From: Candidatus Nanopelagicales bacterium
GTDB taxonomy: Bacteria > Actinomycetota > Actinomycetes > S36-B12 > GCA-2699445
Length of the DNA stretch: 13,595 nt
Assembly (NCBI GenBank): GCA_029939085.1
Contig: JAOZTQ010000015.1
Location: 1 to 13,595 of the forward strand
Direction: 5' to 3'
The translations under genes and the position numbers were made by a program. A model generated the notes under the pieces. That model did no database searches and was not told the origin of the DNA. It saw only the letters and a program-made list of their open reading frames with translations. Shown here one piece after another: positions 1 to 7,555 of the stretch; the first letter of the stretch is position 1, and every line of letters starts with the position of its first letter.

Positions 1-18
1 CACCAAGATGCGCACACA

Positions 19-2193
19 TCAGTCACTAAGTGATGTGGCTGATGTAACTCTGGCAATAGGAACGACTCGAATCTCATTGCTGGTGAGGTCATAGGCGCAG
101 ATTTCGCCATCGTCCATGGAGAGTGGCTCCACCAAGTGCGTCATTGGATTGCCGTCCTCATCACTGAAGCGCAGCCATAATTGGTGATGCGCAAGTGACG
201 CTCCACTTAAAACTGCTCGAAGTTCTTGAGGTGTCAGCGAGGCTAACTGGTCGGGAGGATGTAGTTCCGGATGAATCTTCTCTTCAACGCGACGCAACGA
301 ACTGATTACGCGATGCGTGGCAGTAGATGCTTTGGAACCTGCTTGAGTAGGGAGTCGCTCACTCTTTATCGGTGCCCCGATTCCAACCGTGTCCGCTACG
401 AAGTGACCTAGCTGCCTCATCCGCAGTGCGAGCTCCTCTGACGAGACCTGAGCACCGAGAATGCCTGGTGCCAGTTCCACGAAACCAACATCGGACAATT
501 CTGGGGCCGCAATCAAAGAACTAGCAGTCGCTGGATCGCAACTCAGCACCGACGCCACTTCCGTCACAACCATGCTGGATCGTTGTTTGGCGCTATCGTC
601 GATGAGCACGTTGAGTGCTTGAGGTACTGGGGTTTTGGAGTGCTTGGCTAGCCAGGATTGCAAAGCCTCCGCGTCCTCACCAGTTCCCAGCGCCCGCCGA
701 ATCGAATCTGGCGTGAAACGAAAGACTGCAGCTGCGCCGGTCGATTCCCAGTCGGCGGCTCGGGCCAGTCGCTGCTCGACGTCTCTGGGTAGGGGGCCGA
801 GCGCCGTAGCGGTGAGATCGGCCTGCAGTACTAGATCCGGCAGTTCCTCAGGCATTATCGCGCTCATAACGTTTGCCAAGTCAGTTTCTTCCGGGGTTTT
901 CGCCAAGAGATCACCAATGATCGGCGCCGCACCGTTGACGGTAATCAGGCCCAGAGATCGGGCCTCCGCCAACGTAGCCAACATGACTTCAGCAGAAGCG
1001 GACCGACGGGGTCGATACCATGCCAGCCACTCGCCGATTTTCGTGAGTGGTGCTGACTGAGCGGAACGAAGAATCTGGCGTCGAATCATCGGCATGTCCG
1101 GGACAGCCCTTGCCCGCAGGACGTCACCGTCATCTAGCGACGGGCAGTAGGGCAGGTCAAGCCATGTTTTGACCAGTAATGCCCATCTCTTTGCGCGATT
1201 GAGCGTCGCAGACTCCGCGAAACTAGTGGTCGGGCGGACATTCCGGTGCCCATCATCGTCGATCCATACTTGGTGCCAAGCCAGCGCTAGGAGCAGAGCC
1301 AAATCGGCGGACTCCTCATCCGTCGCCGAGGCCGCATCTTGCCAATCACGGCTCCGAATAGCGCCGTTGGCCTGTCGCGCAAGTGGCGTCAAGGCACAGT
1401 GAGCGACTACTCGGTCCAAAGATCGCACGAACTGATCTGCCGCATGTCCTGAGTCCCGAAGTATCCGTTCGGGGTTTGGTTCAAGCTCGTATTCCGGCGT
1501 CGTTGGGGGCTCAAGCTCGACATCTCGAATTAGTAGATCGTGGCGAACAGCGAGTGCCACAGCTCGAGGCAGGACGGGTTCTCCAGTGTCGTCCGTCGCA
1601 AGCAGGTCGTTAGCCGCTAGCCACTGAATGACTGCCGCATCACTTTCGCGATCGCTACGCAGTGCTCGCGGTTGCCAGGCAAGTTCGACCAGGGCTTTTC
1701 GAAGTGACTCCGAAAGATTCTCAAGTTTGCGGTCAAAAGTGGTCGGATCCGCACGCAGAGTCGCGATGCCGGCCGCGTGGCAGCGTTCGACTGGATCCAG
1801 ACCAGCGGGTGTCTTACCCATTGCCTCACGAACTGCTGATGGAACGCGAATATCTTCAATGCTGCCCCAGAGCAGTGCACGAGACATGAGCGCTGAAATG
1901 ATGTCGGCTACAAGCTCATCATCTGACGCATACCCGACCCCGCGAGCCACATCGGCGGAGGAAAAGCGACCGGCCGATGCCAACGCACACGACGCCTCAA
2001 GTACGGCTAGCTCCGCAGCCGTCGAGTCGGACATGGCATTAATGGTGCTCGATGCGGTGTTAGCCCTTAAAGCCAAATCGGCAAATGATTTCGGCACCGG
2101 TCGGAGTAAGTCAGGGCGCGAGTGCATCAGAGATGCAATTGCGTCGTCGTCGCGGCCTCGCAGATCTTCCGCAAGACTTCTCGGTACGGGCAT
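19..2193 (-). CDS. helicase-associated protein with XPB/Ssl2-like C-terminal domain (Rv0862c-like)
   Basis: This large protein of about 724 residues resembles the actinobacterial helicase-associated proteins typified by M. tuberculosis Rv0862c. The N-terminus has the family pattern LAEDLRGRDD followed by an RPDLLRPVP stretch. A helicase C-terminal-like region (Helicase_C_3/XPB type) covers about residues 455-580, with the VLQADLTATALGPL strand, a FRFTPDSIRRAL helix and a TPVPQAL segment. The last 70 residues look like a degraded WYL fold (LWLRFSDEDG, then HLVEPLSMDDG). No Walker A or DEAD/DEAH box is visible, so it is probably not an active helicase itself; a partner or regulatory role in DNA repair is inferred. 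I chose the ATG at 2193 because it matches the family N-terminus. A GTG at 2232 would add 13 residues but lies only 12 bases past the groEL hairpin, and neither start has a clear Shine-Dalgarno. The stop at 19-21 is inside the window. Confidence 0.75.
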   Translation of the reverse strand: MPVPRSLAEDLRGRDDDAIASLMHSRPDLLRPVPKSFADLALRANTASSTINAMSDSTAAELAVLEASCALASAGRFSSADVARGVGYASDDELVADIISALMSRALLWGSIEDIRVPSAVREAMGKTPAGLDPVERCHAAGIATLRADPTTFDRKLENLSESLRKALVELAWQPRALRSDRESDAAVIQWLAANDLLATDDTGEPVLPRAVALAVRHDLLIRDVELEPPTTPEYELEPNPERILRDSGHAADQFVRSLDRVVAHCALTPLARQANGAIRSRDWQDAASATDEESADLALLLALAWHQVWIDDDGHRNVRPTTSFAESATLNRAKRWALLVKTWLDLPYCPSLDDGDVLRARAVPDMPMIRRQILRSAQSAPLTKIGEWLAWYRPRRSASAEVMLATLAEARSLGLITVNGAAPIIGDLLAKTPEETDLANVMSAIMPEELPDLVLQADLTATALGPLPRDVEQRLARAADWESTGAAAVFRFTPDSIRRALGTGEDAEALQSWLAKHSKTPVPQALNVLIDDSAKQRSSMVVTEVASVLSCDPATASSLIAAPELSDVGFVELAPGILGAQVSSEELALRMRQLGHFVADTVGIGAPIKSERLPTQAGSKASTATHRVISSLRRVEEKIHPELHPPDQLASLTPQELRAVLSGASLAHHQLWLRFSDEDGNPMTHLVEPLSMDDGEICAYDLTSNEIRVVPIARVTSATSLSD

Positions 2194-2244
2194 GTCCCGA
2201 CGATATGCGCCCAGCCGCGGATACGCATCCACACCCCGGAACAG

Positions 2245-2281
2245 ATCGAAGGGGTGGCCCAGTGAGGACCACCCCTTCGAT
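2245..2281 (-). terminator. groEL terminator hairpin
   Basis: A perfect 13-bp inverted repeat (ATCGAAGGGGTGG at 2245-2257, its complement at 2269-2281) with an 11-base loop lies 46 bases past the groEL stop. On the minus strand it is followed by CTGTTCC, which is only weakly T-rich, so termination may be partial and allow read-through into the helicase-associated gene. Confidence 0.65.
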
Positions 2282-2327
2282 GAGGTTGAGATCGGGTCGG
2301 ACCAAATCGGTTGGACCCGGTGAGGAC

Positions 2328-3974
2328 CTAGAAGTCCATGCCTCCCATGCCTCCCATACCGCCCATACCGGGATCGCCACCAGCAGGCATTGCTGGAGCT
2401 TTCTCGGGCTTGTCGGCGACTACTGCCTCTGTTGTGAGGAAGAGTCCAGCGATCGACGCTGCGTTCTGTAGCGCTGACCGAGTGACCTTTGCCGGGTCAA
2501 TGATGCCGGCATCGATCATGTCGACATATTCACCGTTGGCGGCATTTAGGCCGAAGCCTGGTTCCAGGTTCCGTACCCGTTCGGCAACGACGCCACCCTC
2601 GAGTCCCGCGTTAGTCGCGATCTGCTTGAGGGGTGCTTCGGTGGCCGTATTCACCAACGCGGCTCCGGTGGCCTCATCACCTTCGAGTTCGAGCTTTTCG
2701 AACACTGACGAGGCAGCTTGCAACAGCGCTACACCGCCACCGGCGACAATGCCTTCTTCAACTGCGGCCTTTGCATTTCGGACTGCGTCTTCAATGCGAT
2801 GCTTGCGCTCCTTGAGTTCTACCTCAGTAGCGGCGCCTGCTTTGATCACAGCTACGCCACCGGCCAACTTGGCCAAACGCTCTTGCAGCTTCTCGCGATC
2901 GTAGTCTGAGTCGCTGTTTTCGATCTCAGCACGGATCTGGTTCACTCGGCCAGCAATCTGCTCGGCGTCACCGGTGCCCTCGACGATAGTGGTCTCGTCT
3001 TTGGTGACAACGACCTTGCGAGCGCGTCCCAACATGCTGATGTCAGCGCTCTCTAGCTTCAGGCCGATCTCTTCCGAGATCACCTGTCCGCCGGTGAGAA
3101 TCGCGATGTCTTGCAGCATCGCTTTGCGTCGGTCGCCGAAGCCCGGCGCCTTGACGGCTACTGACTTGAACGTCCCGCGCACCTTATTGACGATCAGGGT
3201 CGCTAGTGCTTCGCCCTCAACGTCTTCAGCAATGATGGCGAGTGGCTTGCCGCTTTGCATGACCTTCTCGAGCAGCGGAAGTAAGTCCTTTACTGAGGAG
3301 ATCTTGGAGTTAGCAATCAGGATGTAAGGATCCTCCAGCTCGGTCTCCATGCGTTCCGGGTCGGTCACGAAGTACATGGAAGTGAAGCCCTTGTCGAAGC
3401 GCATACCCTCAGTCAGCTCTAGTTCGAGCCCGAAGGTATTGCTTTCCTCGACGGTGATGACACCCTCTTTACCGACCTTGTCCATCGCCTCGGCGATGAT
3501 CTGGCCGACTTCGGCGTCACCGGCAGAGATGCTGGCGGTGGCTGCGATCTGCTCCTTGGTCTCGACCTCTTTGGCCATTTCCAGCAGCTGCTCCGAGACG
3601 GCCTCGACGGCTTTCTCGATGCCTCGCTTGAGCCCCATGGGGTTGGCTCCGGCAGCTACGTTTCGTAGGCCTTCGCGGACCAGTGACTGTGCGAGGACGG
3701 TGGCCGTTGTTGTGCCGTCGCCTGCGACGTCGTCAGTCTTCTTGGCTACCTCTTTGACGAGTTCGGCGCCGATCTTCTCGTACGCCTCCTCGAGTTCAAT
3801 TTCTTTGGCGATTGATACGCCATCGTTGGTGATTGTGGGAGCGCCCCACTTCTTTTCCAGAACGACGTTGCGGCCCTTAGGCCCCAGCGTTACTCGGACG
3901 GCATCGGCAAGGGTGTTCATTCCCCGCTCGAGCGACCGGCGCGCTTCCTCGTCGAACGCGATCATTTTCGACAT
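2328..3974 (-). CDS. groL: 60-kDa chaperonin GroEL (GroEL2 type)
   Basis: This is the cytoplasmic ATP-dependent chaperonin that forms double heptameric rings with GroES and refolds client proteins. The 548-residue length is normal. The N-terminus MSKMIAFDEEARRSLERGMN and the motif KKWGAPTITNDGVSIAKEIE are typical of the actinobacterial GroEL2 group. The nucleotide site DGTTTATVL is at residues 86-94, and the C-terminal chaperonin signature AAVEEGIVAGGG is near residue 405. The protein ends in the Gly/Met repeat GGMGGMGGMDF seen in housekeeping GroELs, not the His-rich tail of GroEL1. GGAGGAA precedes the ATG by about 7 bases. No groES lies beside it, which is usual for actinobacterial groEL2; groES (often with groEL1) should be elsewhere. 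Expression should be heat-inducible through the HrcA operators upstream. Confidence 0.98.
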   Translation of the reverse strand: MSKMIAFDEEARRSLERGMNTLADAVRVTLGPKGRNVVLEKKWGAPTITNDGVSIAKEIELEEAYEKIGAELVKEVAKKTDDVAGDGTTTATVLAQSLVREGLRNVAAGANPMGLKRGIEKAVEAVSEQLLEMAKEVETKEQIAATASISAGDAEVGQIIAEAMDKVGKEGVITVEESNTFGLELELTEGMRFDKGFTSMYFVTDPERMETELEDPYILIANSKISSVKDLLPLLEKVMQSGKPLAIIAEDVEGEALATLIVNKVRGTFKSVAVKAPGFGDRRKAMLQDIAILTGGQVISEEIGLKLESADISMLGRARKVVVTKDETTIVEGTGDAEQIAGRVNQIRAEIENSDSDYDREKLQERLAKLAGGVAVIKAGAATEVELKERKHRIEDAVRNAKAAVEEGIVAGGGVALLQAASSVFEKLELEGDEATGAALVNTATEAPLKQIATNAGLEGGVVAERVRNLEPGFGLNAANGEYVDMIDAGIIDPAKVTRSALQNAASIAGLFLTTEAVVADKPEKAPAMPAGGDPGMGGMGGMGGMDF

Positions 3975-4090
3975 CTGTTGCGTTCCTCCGAAAGAACTTA
4001 GATGGATGGAATCGGATTGCCGCCCGCGACAGGCGGTCCTTCGCTCGCCCTTCCTTCCAGACGCTCGAGAGACCTACGACATTCCGATAG

Positions 4091-4117
4091 GTGGCACTCC
4101 CCTTAGGAGAGTGCTAA
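4091..4117. promoter_or_regulatory. CIRCE operator 1 (HrcA site), promoter-proximal leader
   Basis: GTGGCACTC, nine bases, then GAGTGCTAA. The right arm is a perfect CIRCE half and the left arm matches 7 of 9. It lies 8 bases from the other CIRCE, on the transcribed side of the groEL promoter, with centres 35 bases apart. It should act with that site in repression by HrcA. Confidence 0.85.
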
Positions 4118-4122
4118 CACCA

Positions 4123-4151
4123 TGATTAGCACTCTACCCCAGTGAGTGCAA
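4123..4151 (-). promoter_or_regulatory. groEL promoter
   Basis: Reading the minus strand, TTGCAC (4146-4151) and TAATCA (4123-4128) are separated by exactly 17 bases, and TGC just before the -10 gives an extended -10 element. The promoter lies almost wholly inside the upstream CIRCE element, so HrcA binding would block RNA polymerase. This predicts a leader of roughly 140 bases before groEL. Confidence 0.6.
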
Positions 4152-4152
4152 G
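4126..4152. promoter_or_regulatory. CIRCE operator 2 (HrcA site), promoter-overlapping
   Basis: TTAGCACTC, nine bases, then GAGTGCAAG. Compared with the CIRCE consensus TTAGCACTC-N9-GAGTGCTAA, the left arm is perfect and the right arm matches 7 of 9. It covers the -35 and spacer of the groEL promoter. CIRCE is the established binding site of the heat-shock repressor HrcA. Confidence 0.85.
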
Positions 4153-4157
4153 CCCCG

Positions 4158-4178
4158 ATCAGCAGTCAGTTGGCTGAT
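4158..4178. repeat. inverted repeat upstream of groEL promoter
   Basis: ATCAGC and its complement GCTGAT are separated by nine bases, just upstream of the groEL -35 element. It may be an operator for another regulator or chance; no family is recognised. Confidence 0.3.
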
Positions 4179-4319
4179 ACCGGTGTCTTTTCGCGGTCAG
4201 AGGATTAATGGAGTCTCTCGGATAGGTTCACCTTCACTCGACCCGCTATCACCGTTCCAGCGTGACAGAATCAAAACTGACGACACCAACGGTCAATGCT
4301 CGTCTGAGCGGAGGACATT

Positions 4320-4601
4320 ATGACTAGGCAACGTGGTGGCAGATTTGAAGACCCAGCGGATGACGTCGTCAAAGAACTTTATGAAGAGATCTCCGCGAAC
4401 CTTGGTACGGATACACCAGTAGAAACGTTTGGGCACCCTGATGAAGCGGTCGTAGGCCGCCTCATTGAGGAAGATGAAGGTGTGCATACGGACGTGACTC
4501 CCGAGGCATTAGCGAGAGACAGTCATGACACTGAAAACCTCTCCGCGGAGGAAGCGGCCGTTCACTGGGTTAATGAGGAAGAGTCATCCGGTCAGGCCTA
4601 G
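4320..4601 (+). CDS. small acidic protein, DUF5709-like
   Basis: This is a 93-residue, strongly acidic, soluble protein with no signal peptide or membrane segment. Two short blocks recall the actinobacterial DUF5709 family: GRLIEEDEGVHTD at about residues 46-58, and LSAEEAAVHWV at 74-84. No function is established for that family and none is claimed here. The assignment rests on remembered patterns. The ATG at 4320 has a clear GGAGGA at 4310-4315. It is divergent from groEL, and gpgS follows 182 bases downstream on the same strand, so a shared transcript is possible but not shown. An imperfect inverted repeat (4588-4616) spans its stop codon. Confidence 0.7.
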   Translation: MTRQRGGRFEDPADDVVKELYEEISANLGTDTPVETFGHPDEAVVGRLIEEDEGVHTDVTPEALARDSHDTENLSAEEAAVHWVNEEESSGQA

Positions 4602-4783
4602 TCCGAAGTGGACCGGCAGAGATCGAGATATCGATAGATGCTGCCCGACTTGGTGCTGCTCTGATGACTGATTGACGAGATTCGTCGCCAGAGTTCAACT
4701 AGGGCGGTCTCGCGGAGATGAGTCCGATGTGGCACTGTACATAGGTCTAAGGAATGTAGTTTCCCACTGGTTGAGGAGGATCG

Positions 4784-5746
4784 ATGCAGGCGGCAGCCAG
4801 CGAATGGTTCGCGCGTCGCACCTCGGCAGCGGCAGATTGGCCCCTGTCAGCAGTGTTGGCCACAAAAGGTAACCGCACCGTCGACGTGATCCTGCCCGCA
4901 CAAGATGAAGCCGCGACTGTCGGTCAGATAGTCACTGAGGTTCGGGAAAGTCTCATGACACCTGAGGCGGCTCTGGTAGACAATCTTGTCGTCGTGGACT
5001 CCGGAAGTACTGATGCGACTGCCGAGGTAGCCCGTGCAGCGGGCGCCCATGTCGTCGGAGCCGGAGATCCATTGCCGAACCTTCCGGTCAGAGACGGCAA
5101 GGGTGAAGCGATGTGGCGCGGTCTGGCCGCAACAGACGGAGATCTAGTCGTTTTTGTCGATGCGGATCTACGCTCATTCTCGCCTGAATATGTTGTCAGC
5201 TTGCTGGGTCCGCTACTGGAGGACGATGAGATCCAGTTAGTAAAGGCCGTCTACGACCGTCCGCTAGTTGTCGGTGAAACTCAAATTGCCGCGGGTGGTG
5301 GCCGAGTCACTGAAATCATGGCCCGACCACTGATCAATGCGCTGTGGCCCGAACTGGCCGGTGTTGCGCAGCCGCTCTCGGGCGAATACGCATCTCGACG
5401 GGATCTTTTGGAGACTTTGAACTTTCCTTGCGGCTACGGAGTTGAGATCGGATTACTCGTGGACACCTATCGCCGCTTTGGACTCGCCGGTCTTGCTCAG
5501 GTTGATCTAGGTGAGCGCAAACATGAGCATCAAGATGCGAGCCGTTTGTCACGGATGTCGGCACAGATTCTGCATGCGGCTCTAATTCGAGTCGATAGCG
5601 ACGGCGACATCTACCCCGCTCCTGATCCCGTGATTCTGCCAGCCTTCAGTCACGAGAAAGACAGATTTGGCGTCACACTTCATGAGTTGCAGACCGCCGA
5701 ACGACCACCGCTTAACTCGATACCGGAGTATCGGGATCGAGTGTGA
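4784..5746 (+). CDS. gpgS: glucosyl-3-phosphoglycerate synthase
   Basis: This is a retaining GT-A-fold glycosyltransferase (GT81) that moves glucose from an NDP-glucose donor to 3-phosphoglycerate, giving glucosyl-3-phosphoglycerate. It has 320 residues. The nucleotide-binding start VILPAQDEA is at 35-43, VVDSGSTD at 70-77, the metal-binding DAD (in VFVDADL) at 126-128, the acceptor/donor loop QPLSGEYA at 196-203, GYGVEIGLL at 217-225, and the conserved His in GERKHEH near 247. The order and spacing match M. tuberculosis GpgS (Rv1208). In mycobacteria the product starts methylglucose lipopolysaccharide synthesis; in other bacteria it leads to the osmolyte glucosylglycerate. No phosphatase (gpgP) or later gene is adjacent, so the end product here is open. 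The ATG at 4784 has GAGGAGG five bases upstream. Confidence 0.93.
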   Translation: MQAAASEWFARRTSAAADWPLSAVLATKGNRTVDVILPAQDEAATVGQIVTEVRESLMTPEAALVDNLVVVDSGSTDATAEVARAAGAHVVGAGDPLPNLPVRDGKGEAMWRGLAATDGDLVVFVDADLRSFSPEYVVSLLGPLLEDDEIQLVKAVYDRPLVVGETQIAAGGGRVTEIMARPLINALWPELAGVAQPLSGEYASRRDLLETLNFPCGYGVEIGLLVDTYRRFGLAGLAQVDLGERKHEHQDASRLSRMSAQILHAALIRVDSDGDIYPAPDPVILPAFSHEKDRFGVTLHELQTAERPPLNSIPEYRDRV

Positions 5747-5749
5747 GTG

Positions 5750-5787
5750 AAGCCTTCTGGCCTCGTTTCGGGCCCAACTAGGCTTTT
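5750..5787 (+). terminator. gpgS terminator, two-tier hairpin
   Basis: AAGCCT (5750-5755) pairs with AGGCTT (5780-5785), enclosing a smaller GGCC/GGCC stem (5759-5762 with 5771-5774). The plus strand ends with TTTT. It sits between the convergent gpgS and DUF3263 genes and overlaps the latter's stop codon, so it may serve both directions. Confidence 0.5.
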
Positions 5788-6067
5788 AGTTGCGATGTCC
5801 GGCTGAGCGAGCCTGCTGTCTAGCTTCACGCAGCCGCCGCAAGCGGCGCACCAAAATCGGGTCTGCCTCGAGAGCCGCGGATTGGTCGATAAGCCGGTTC
5901 AGGGTTTGGTAGTAGCGCGTAGCGCTGAGATCGAATTGCTCGCGGATAGCGTCTTCCTTGGCCCCGCCAAACCGCCACCAGCAGCGTTCAAATTCCAGGA
6001 TGCGATTTTCTTGATCGGTCAGCGTGGACTGGGTCTCGACCGTTACGTCCAATGCGCTGGAACTCAT
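5786..6067 (-). CDS. DUF3263 domain protein
   Basis: This 93-residue protein belongs to the small actinobacterial DUF3263 family. The conserved core is visible: ILEFERCWWRFGGAKEDAIR at about 23-42, LSATRYYQTLNRLID at 47-61, then a basic tail RRLRRLREARQQARSA. The core looks like a helix-turn-helix, with GAKEDAIREQFDLSATRYYQ fitting helix-turn-recognition helix, so DNA binding is plausible but not demonstrated. I chose the ATG at 6067 because GGAGG lies four bases before it. A longer frame from 6097 would place that ribosome-binding site inside the coding sequence. A weak -10 (TACTAT at 6143-6148, minus strand) without a convincing -35 lies upstream. Confidence 0.88.
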   Translation of the reverse strand: MSSSALDVTVETQSTLTDQENRILEFERCWWRFGGAKEDAIREQFDLSATRYYQTLNRLIDQSAALEADPILVRRLRRLREARQQARSAGHRN

Positions 6068-6184
6068 GCATCCTCCGAAGCTGCAGTTGTGGGCCACTGG
6101 TCCGCCCGAACCTTCATGTTGGGCGCCCTAGCCTACTTGCCTATAGTACGGTCCCGCTCCGACGCGAACATAAGTGCGACACCC

Positions 6185-6214
6185 CGAAACTCGGACACAT
6201 GAGGTTGAGTTTCG
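6185..6214 (-). terminator. possible terminator hairpin after the CPBP gene
   Basis: CGAAACTC (6185-6192) and GAGTTTCG (6207-6214) form a perfect 8-bp stem with a 14-base loop just past the CPBP stop codon. There is no T-run, so intrinsic termination is uncertain; it could also be an operator for the DUF3263 gene. Confidence 0.35.
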
Positions 6215-6221
6215 CCCCCAT

Positions 6222-6971
6222 CTATTCCTTTTTGGCGGAGACTCGTCTGGCGAACAGATAGCCCCACCCGTTTGTTGACCAGTGCAGGCCCATGGGCGCG
6301 ATCAGGGATCCCGATCCGATTCGTAGGAGCGAGAAGACGATTCCACCGATAGCCGTGGTCAGGACCGAGCCACCAATCGCAACGGTTCTGGCCCAGCCGC
6401 CACCAACCTCACCGAGACGTTGATTACGAAGATGCAGATCTAATGAGGGCAGGATGTGCCAAAGGCCGAAGAGAAGCGCCGACCACACCGTCGCCCAAAC
6501 CAAGCCGTGCCGGCGTGCCAACATCGCCCAAAGGACACCTCGAAAAGCAATTTCTTCGAACAGCACAGTGCCAAAGGGCAGTTCGACCAGTGATTGCCAG
6601 AACAATCGTGGGAGCGATAGACCCGCAATATTTTGGTCGTGAAAGGCCGCTCGAGTTTTTTTCCAGGTCGAGCCGATGGCGTAAACGGCGAAGACGGCCG
6701 CCATCAAGACGCCACCCCAGACCGCCCCCATGAACCATGTACTTGGCGCCAAACCCAGATCGGCCCACGTGCAGCCGTCGAGGATGCCTAGTGCAAGAAC
6801 AACGACGGAACCGCCGAGGGTCCAGAAAAGGTAATAACCGGGAACTGCCTTATTCGCAGCCACGTTGATCATCAGCATAAGCACGATGACTGCTACGACG
6901 GGCCAGATCGGCAACCCGATTTCGATGGTCGGCAACTCCACTCCCCAGGAAGTGAGCCACTCTTCAAGCAT
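6222..6971 (-). CDS. CPBP family intramembrane protease
   Basis: This is a polytopic membrane protein of 249 residues (numbered here from the GTG one codon upstream) with the three motifs of CPBP/Rce1-type glutamic endopeptidases. They are EExxxR as E140, E141 and R145 in LFEEIAFRG; FxxxH as F169 and H173 in FGLWH; and H231xxxN235 in HWSTN. Hydrophobic segments lie at about 23-40, 48-65, 80-100, 125-140, 155-172, 198-216 and 222-240. All expected catalytic residues are present. Substrates cannot be read from sequence. I prefer the ATG at 6971, since GGAGG is four bases upstream; a GTG one codon earlier would leave only one base of spacing. The gene begins 51 bases after the upstream lipoprotein stop on the same strand, so the two are probably co-transcribed. 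Confidence 0.88.
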   Translation of the reverse strand: MLEEWLTSWGVELPTIEIGLPIWPVVAVIVLMLMINVAANKAVPGYYLFWTLGGSVVVLALGILDGCTWADLGLAPSTWFMGAVWGGVLMAAVFAVYAIGSTWKKTRAAFHDQNIAGLSLPRLFWQSLVELPFGTVLFEEIAFRGVLWAMLARRHGLVWATVWSALLFGLWHILPSLDLHLRNQRLGEVGGGWARTVAIGGSVLTTAIGGIVFSLLRIGSGSLIAPMGLHWSTNGWGYLFARRVSAKKE

Positions 6972-7022
6972 CACGCCTCCGGAGTTGGCAGATCGCCGAT
7001 TTCATCGATGGATTGGTTAATG

Positions 7023-7457
7023 TTACTCGGCGCCTAAGTTAGCCAGTTTTTCAGAGCACTGCCGAGAACGCTCTCTTTCTGCGGCTGTGAGGGATGTGTC
7101 TTGAGCAACTTCGATCGCGGTTTTGCTCAAGTTATTCAGCTGCTCTCGGAAATCCTCGCTTGCTTCCTCTGAAGGATTTTGCAACGCATTACGAAATTCT
7201 TCGACGAACTGATCGACTTGACGACACAGCTCATCGACTGTGGATCCTGAACCGCCTGGTTCGTCGGCATCGTCGCCAGATTCGTCATTATCCGTGGTGA
7301 GGTCATCTGCTTGGCTATCGGAATCCAGACTTGGTACTGAAGCGCTTGCGGCCGGCTCAGCGTCAGTCTCGGAGTCTGAACTCGAACAGCCTGTGATTGA
7401 TAGTGCGGCAATCAAGCCGGCGGCCACGGGTACGGCAAGCCGAGCAAATACAAACAT
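7023..7457 (-). CDS. small secreted lipoprotein of unknown function
   Basis: The predicted product is 144 residues. A signal peptide (FARLAVPVAAGLIAALS) ends in the lipobox ITGC, so Cys24 should be lipidated and the protein anchored outside the membrane. Residues 25-72 are a low-complexity Ser/Asp/Glu/Ala linker. Residues 73-143 look like a helical hairpin (VDELCRQVDQFVEEFRNAL, then REQLNNLSKTAIEVA, then TAAERERSRQCSEKLANL), with Cys78 and Cys134 well placed for a disulfide joining the ends. I do not recognise a named family. The ATG at 7457 has GGGAG nine bases upstream and puts the signal peptide right at the N-terminus; an ATG at 7487 lacks a good site. It probably forms an operon with the downstream CPBP protease. 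Confidence 0.8.
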   Translation of the reverse strand: MFVFARLAVPVAAGLIAALSITGCSSSDSETDAEPAASASVPSLDSDSQADDLTTDNDESGDDADEPGGSGSTVDELCRQVDQFVEEFRNALQNPSEEASEDFREQLNNLSKTAIEVAQDTSLTAAERERSRQCSEKLANLGAE

Positions 7458-7555
7458 GAGAACCAACTCCCGGTGCTGTTTCTGCATCCTAGTGGGAGTC
7501 GTTGCAGTAAGTGGGTCGAGAGCGAGCAGCGGATCGTTGTGCCACGGTTAGTTGC

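Noticed and set aside
1628..2323. 231-codon plus-strand open frame
   Set aside because: It is antisense to the helicase-associated gene and the groEL hairpin, has an Arg/Ser/Ala-rich composition and no ribosome-binding site or recognisable domain.
3349..4125. 258-codon open frame on the plus strand opposite groEL
   Set aside because: It lies antisense to the conserved groEL coding sequence; its Ser/Pro/Ala-rich translation is the usual shadow of a GroEL gene, and it runs through the CIRCE region.
4588..4616. CCGGTC/GACCGG inverted repeat across the stop of the DUF5709-like gene
   Set aside because: The stem is only 6 bp with a 17-base loop and no T-run, too weak to call a terminator.
7466..7499. 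ACTCCC/GGGAGT repeat that could hide the lipoprotein ribosome-binding site
   Set aside because: The distal arm probably lies upstream of the likely -10 (TAGGAT, minus strand, 7486-7491), so it would not be in the transcript.
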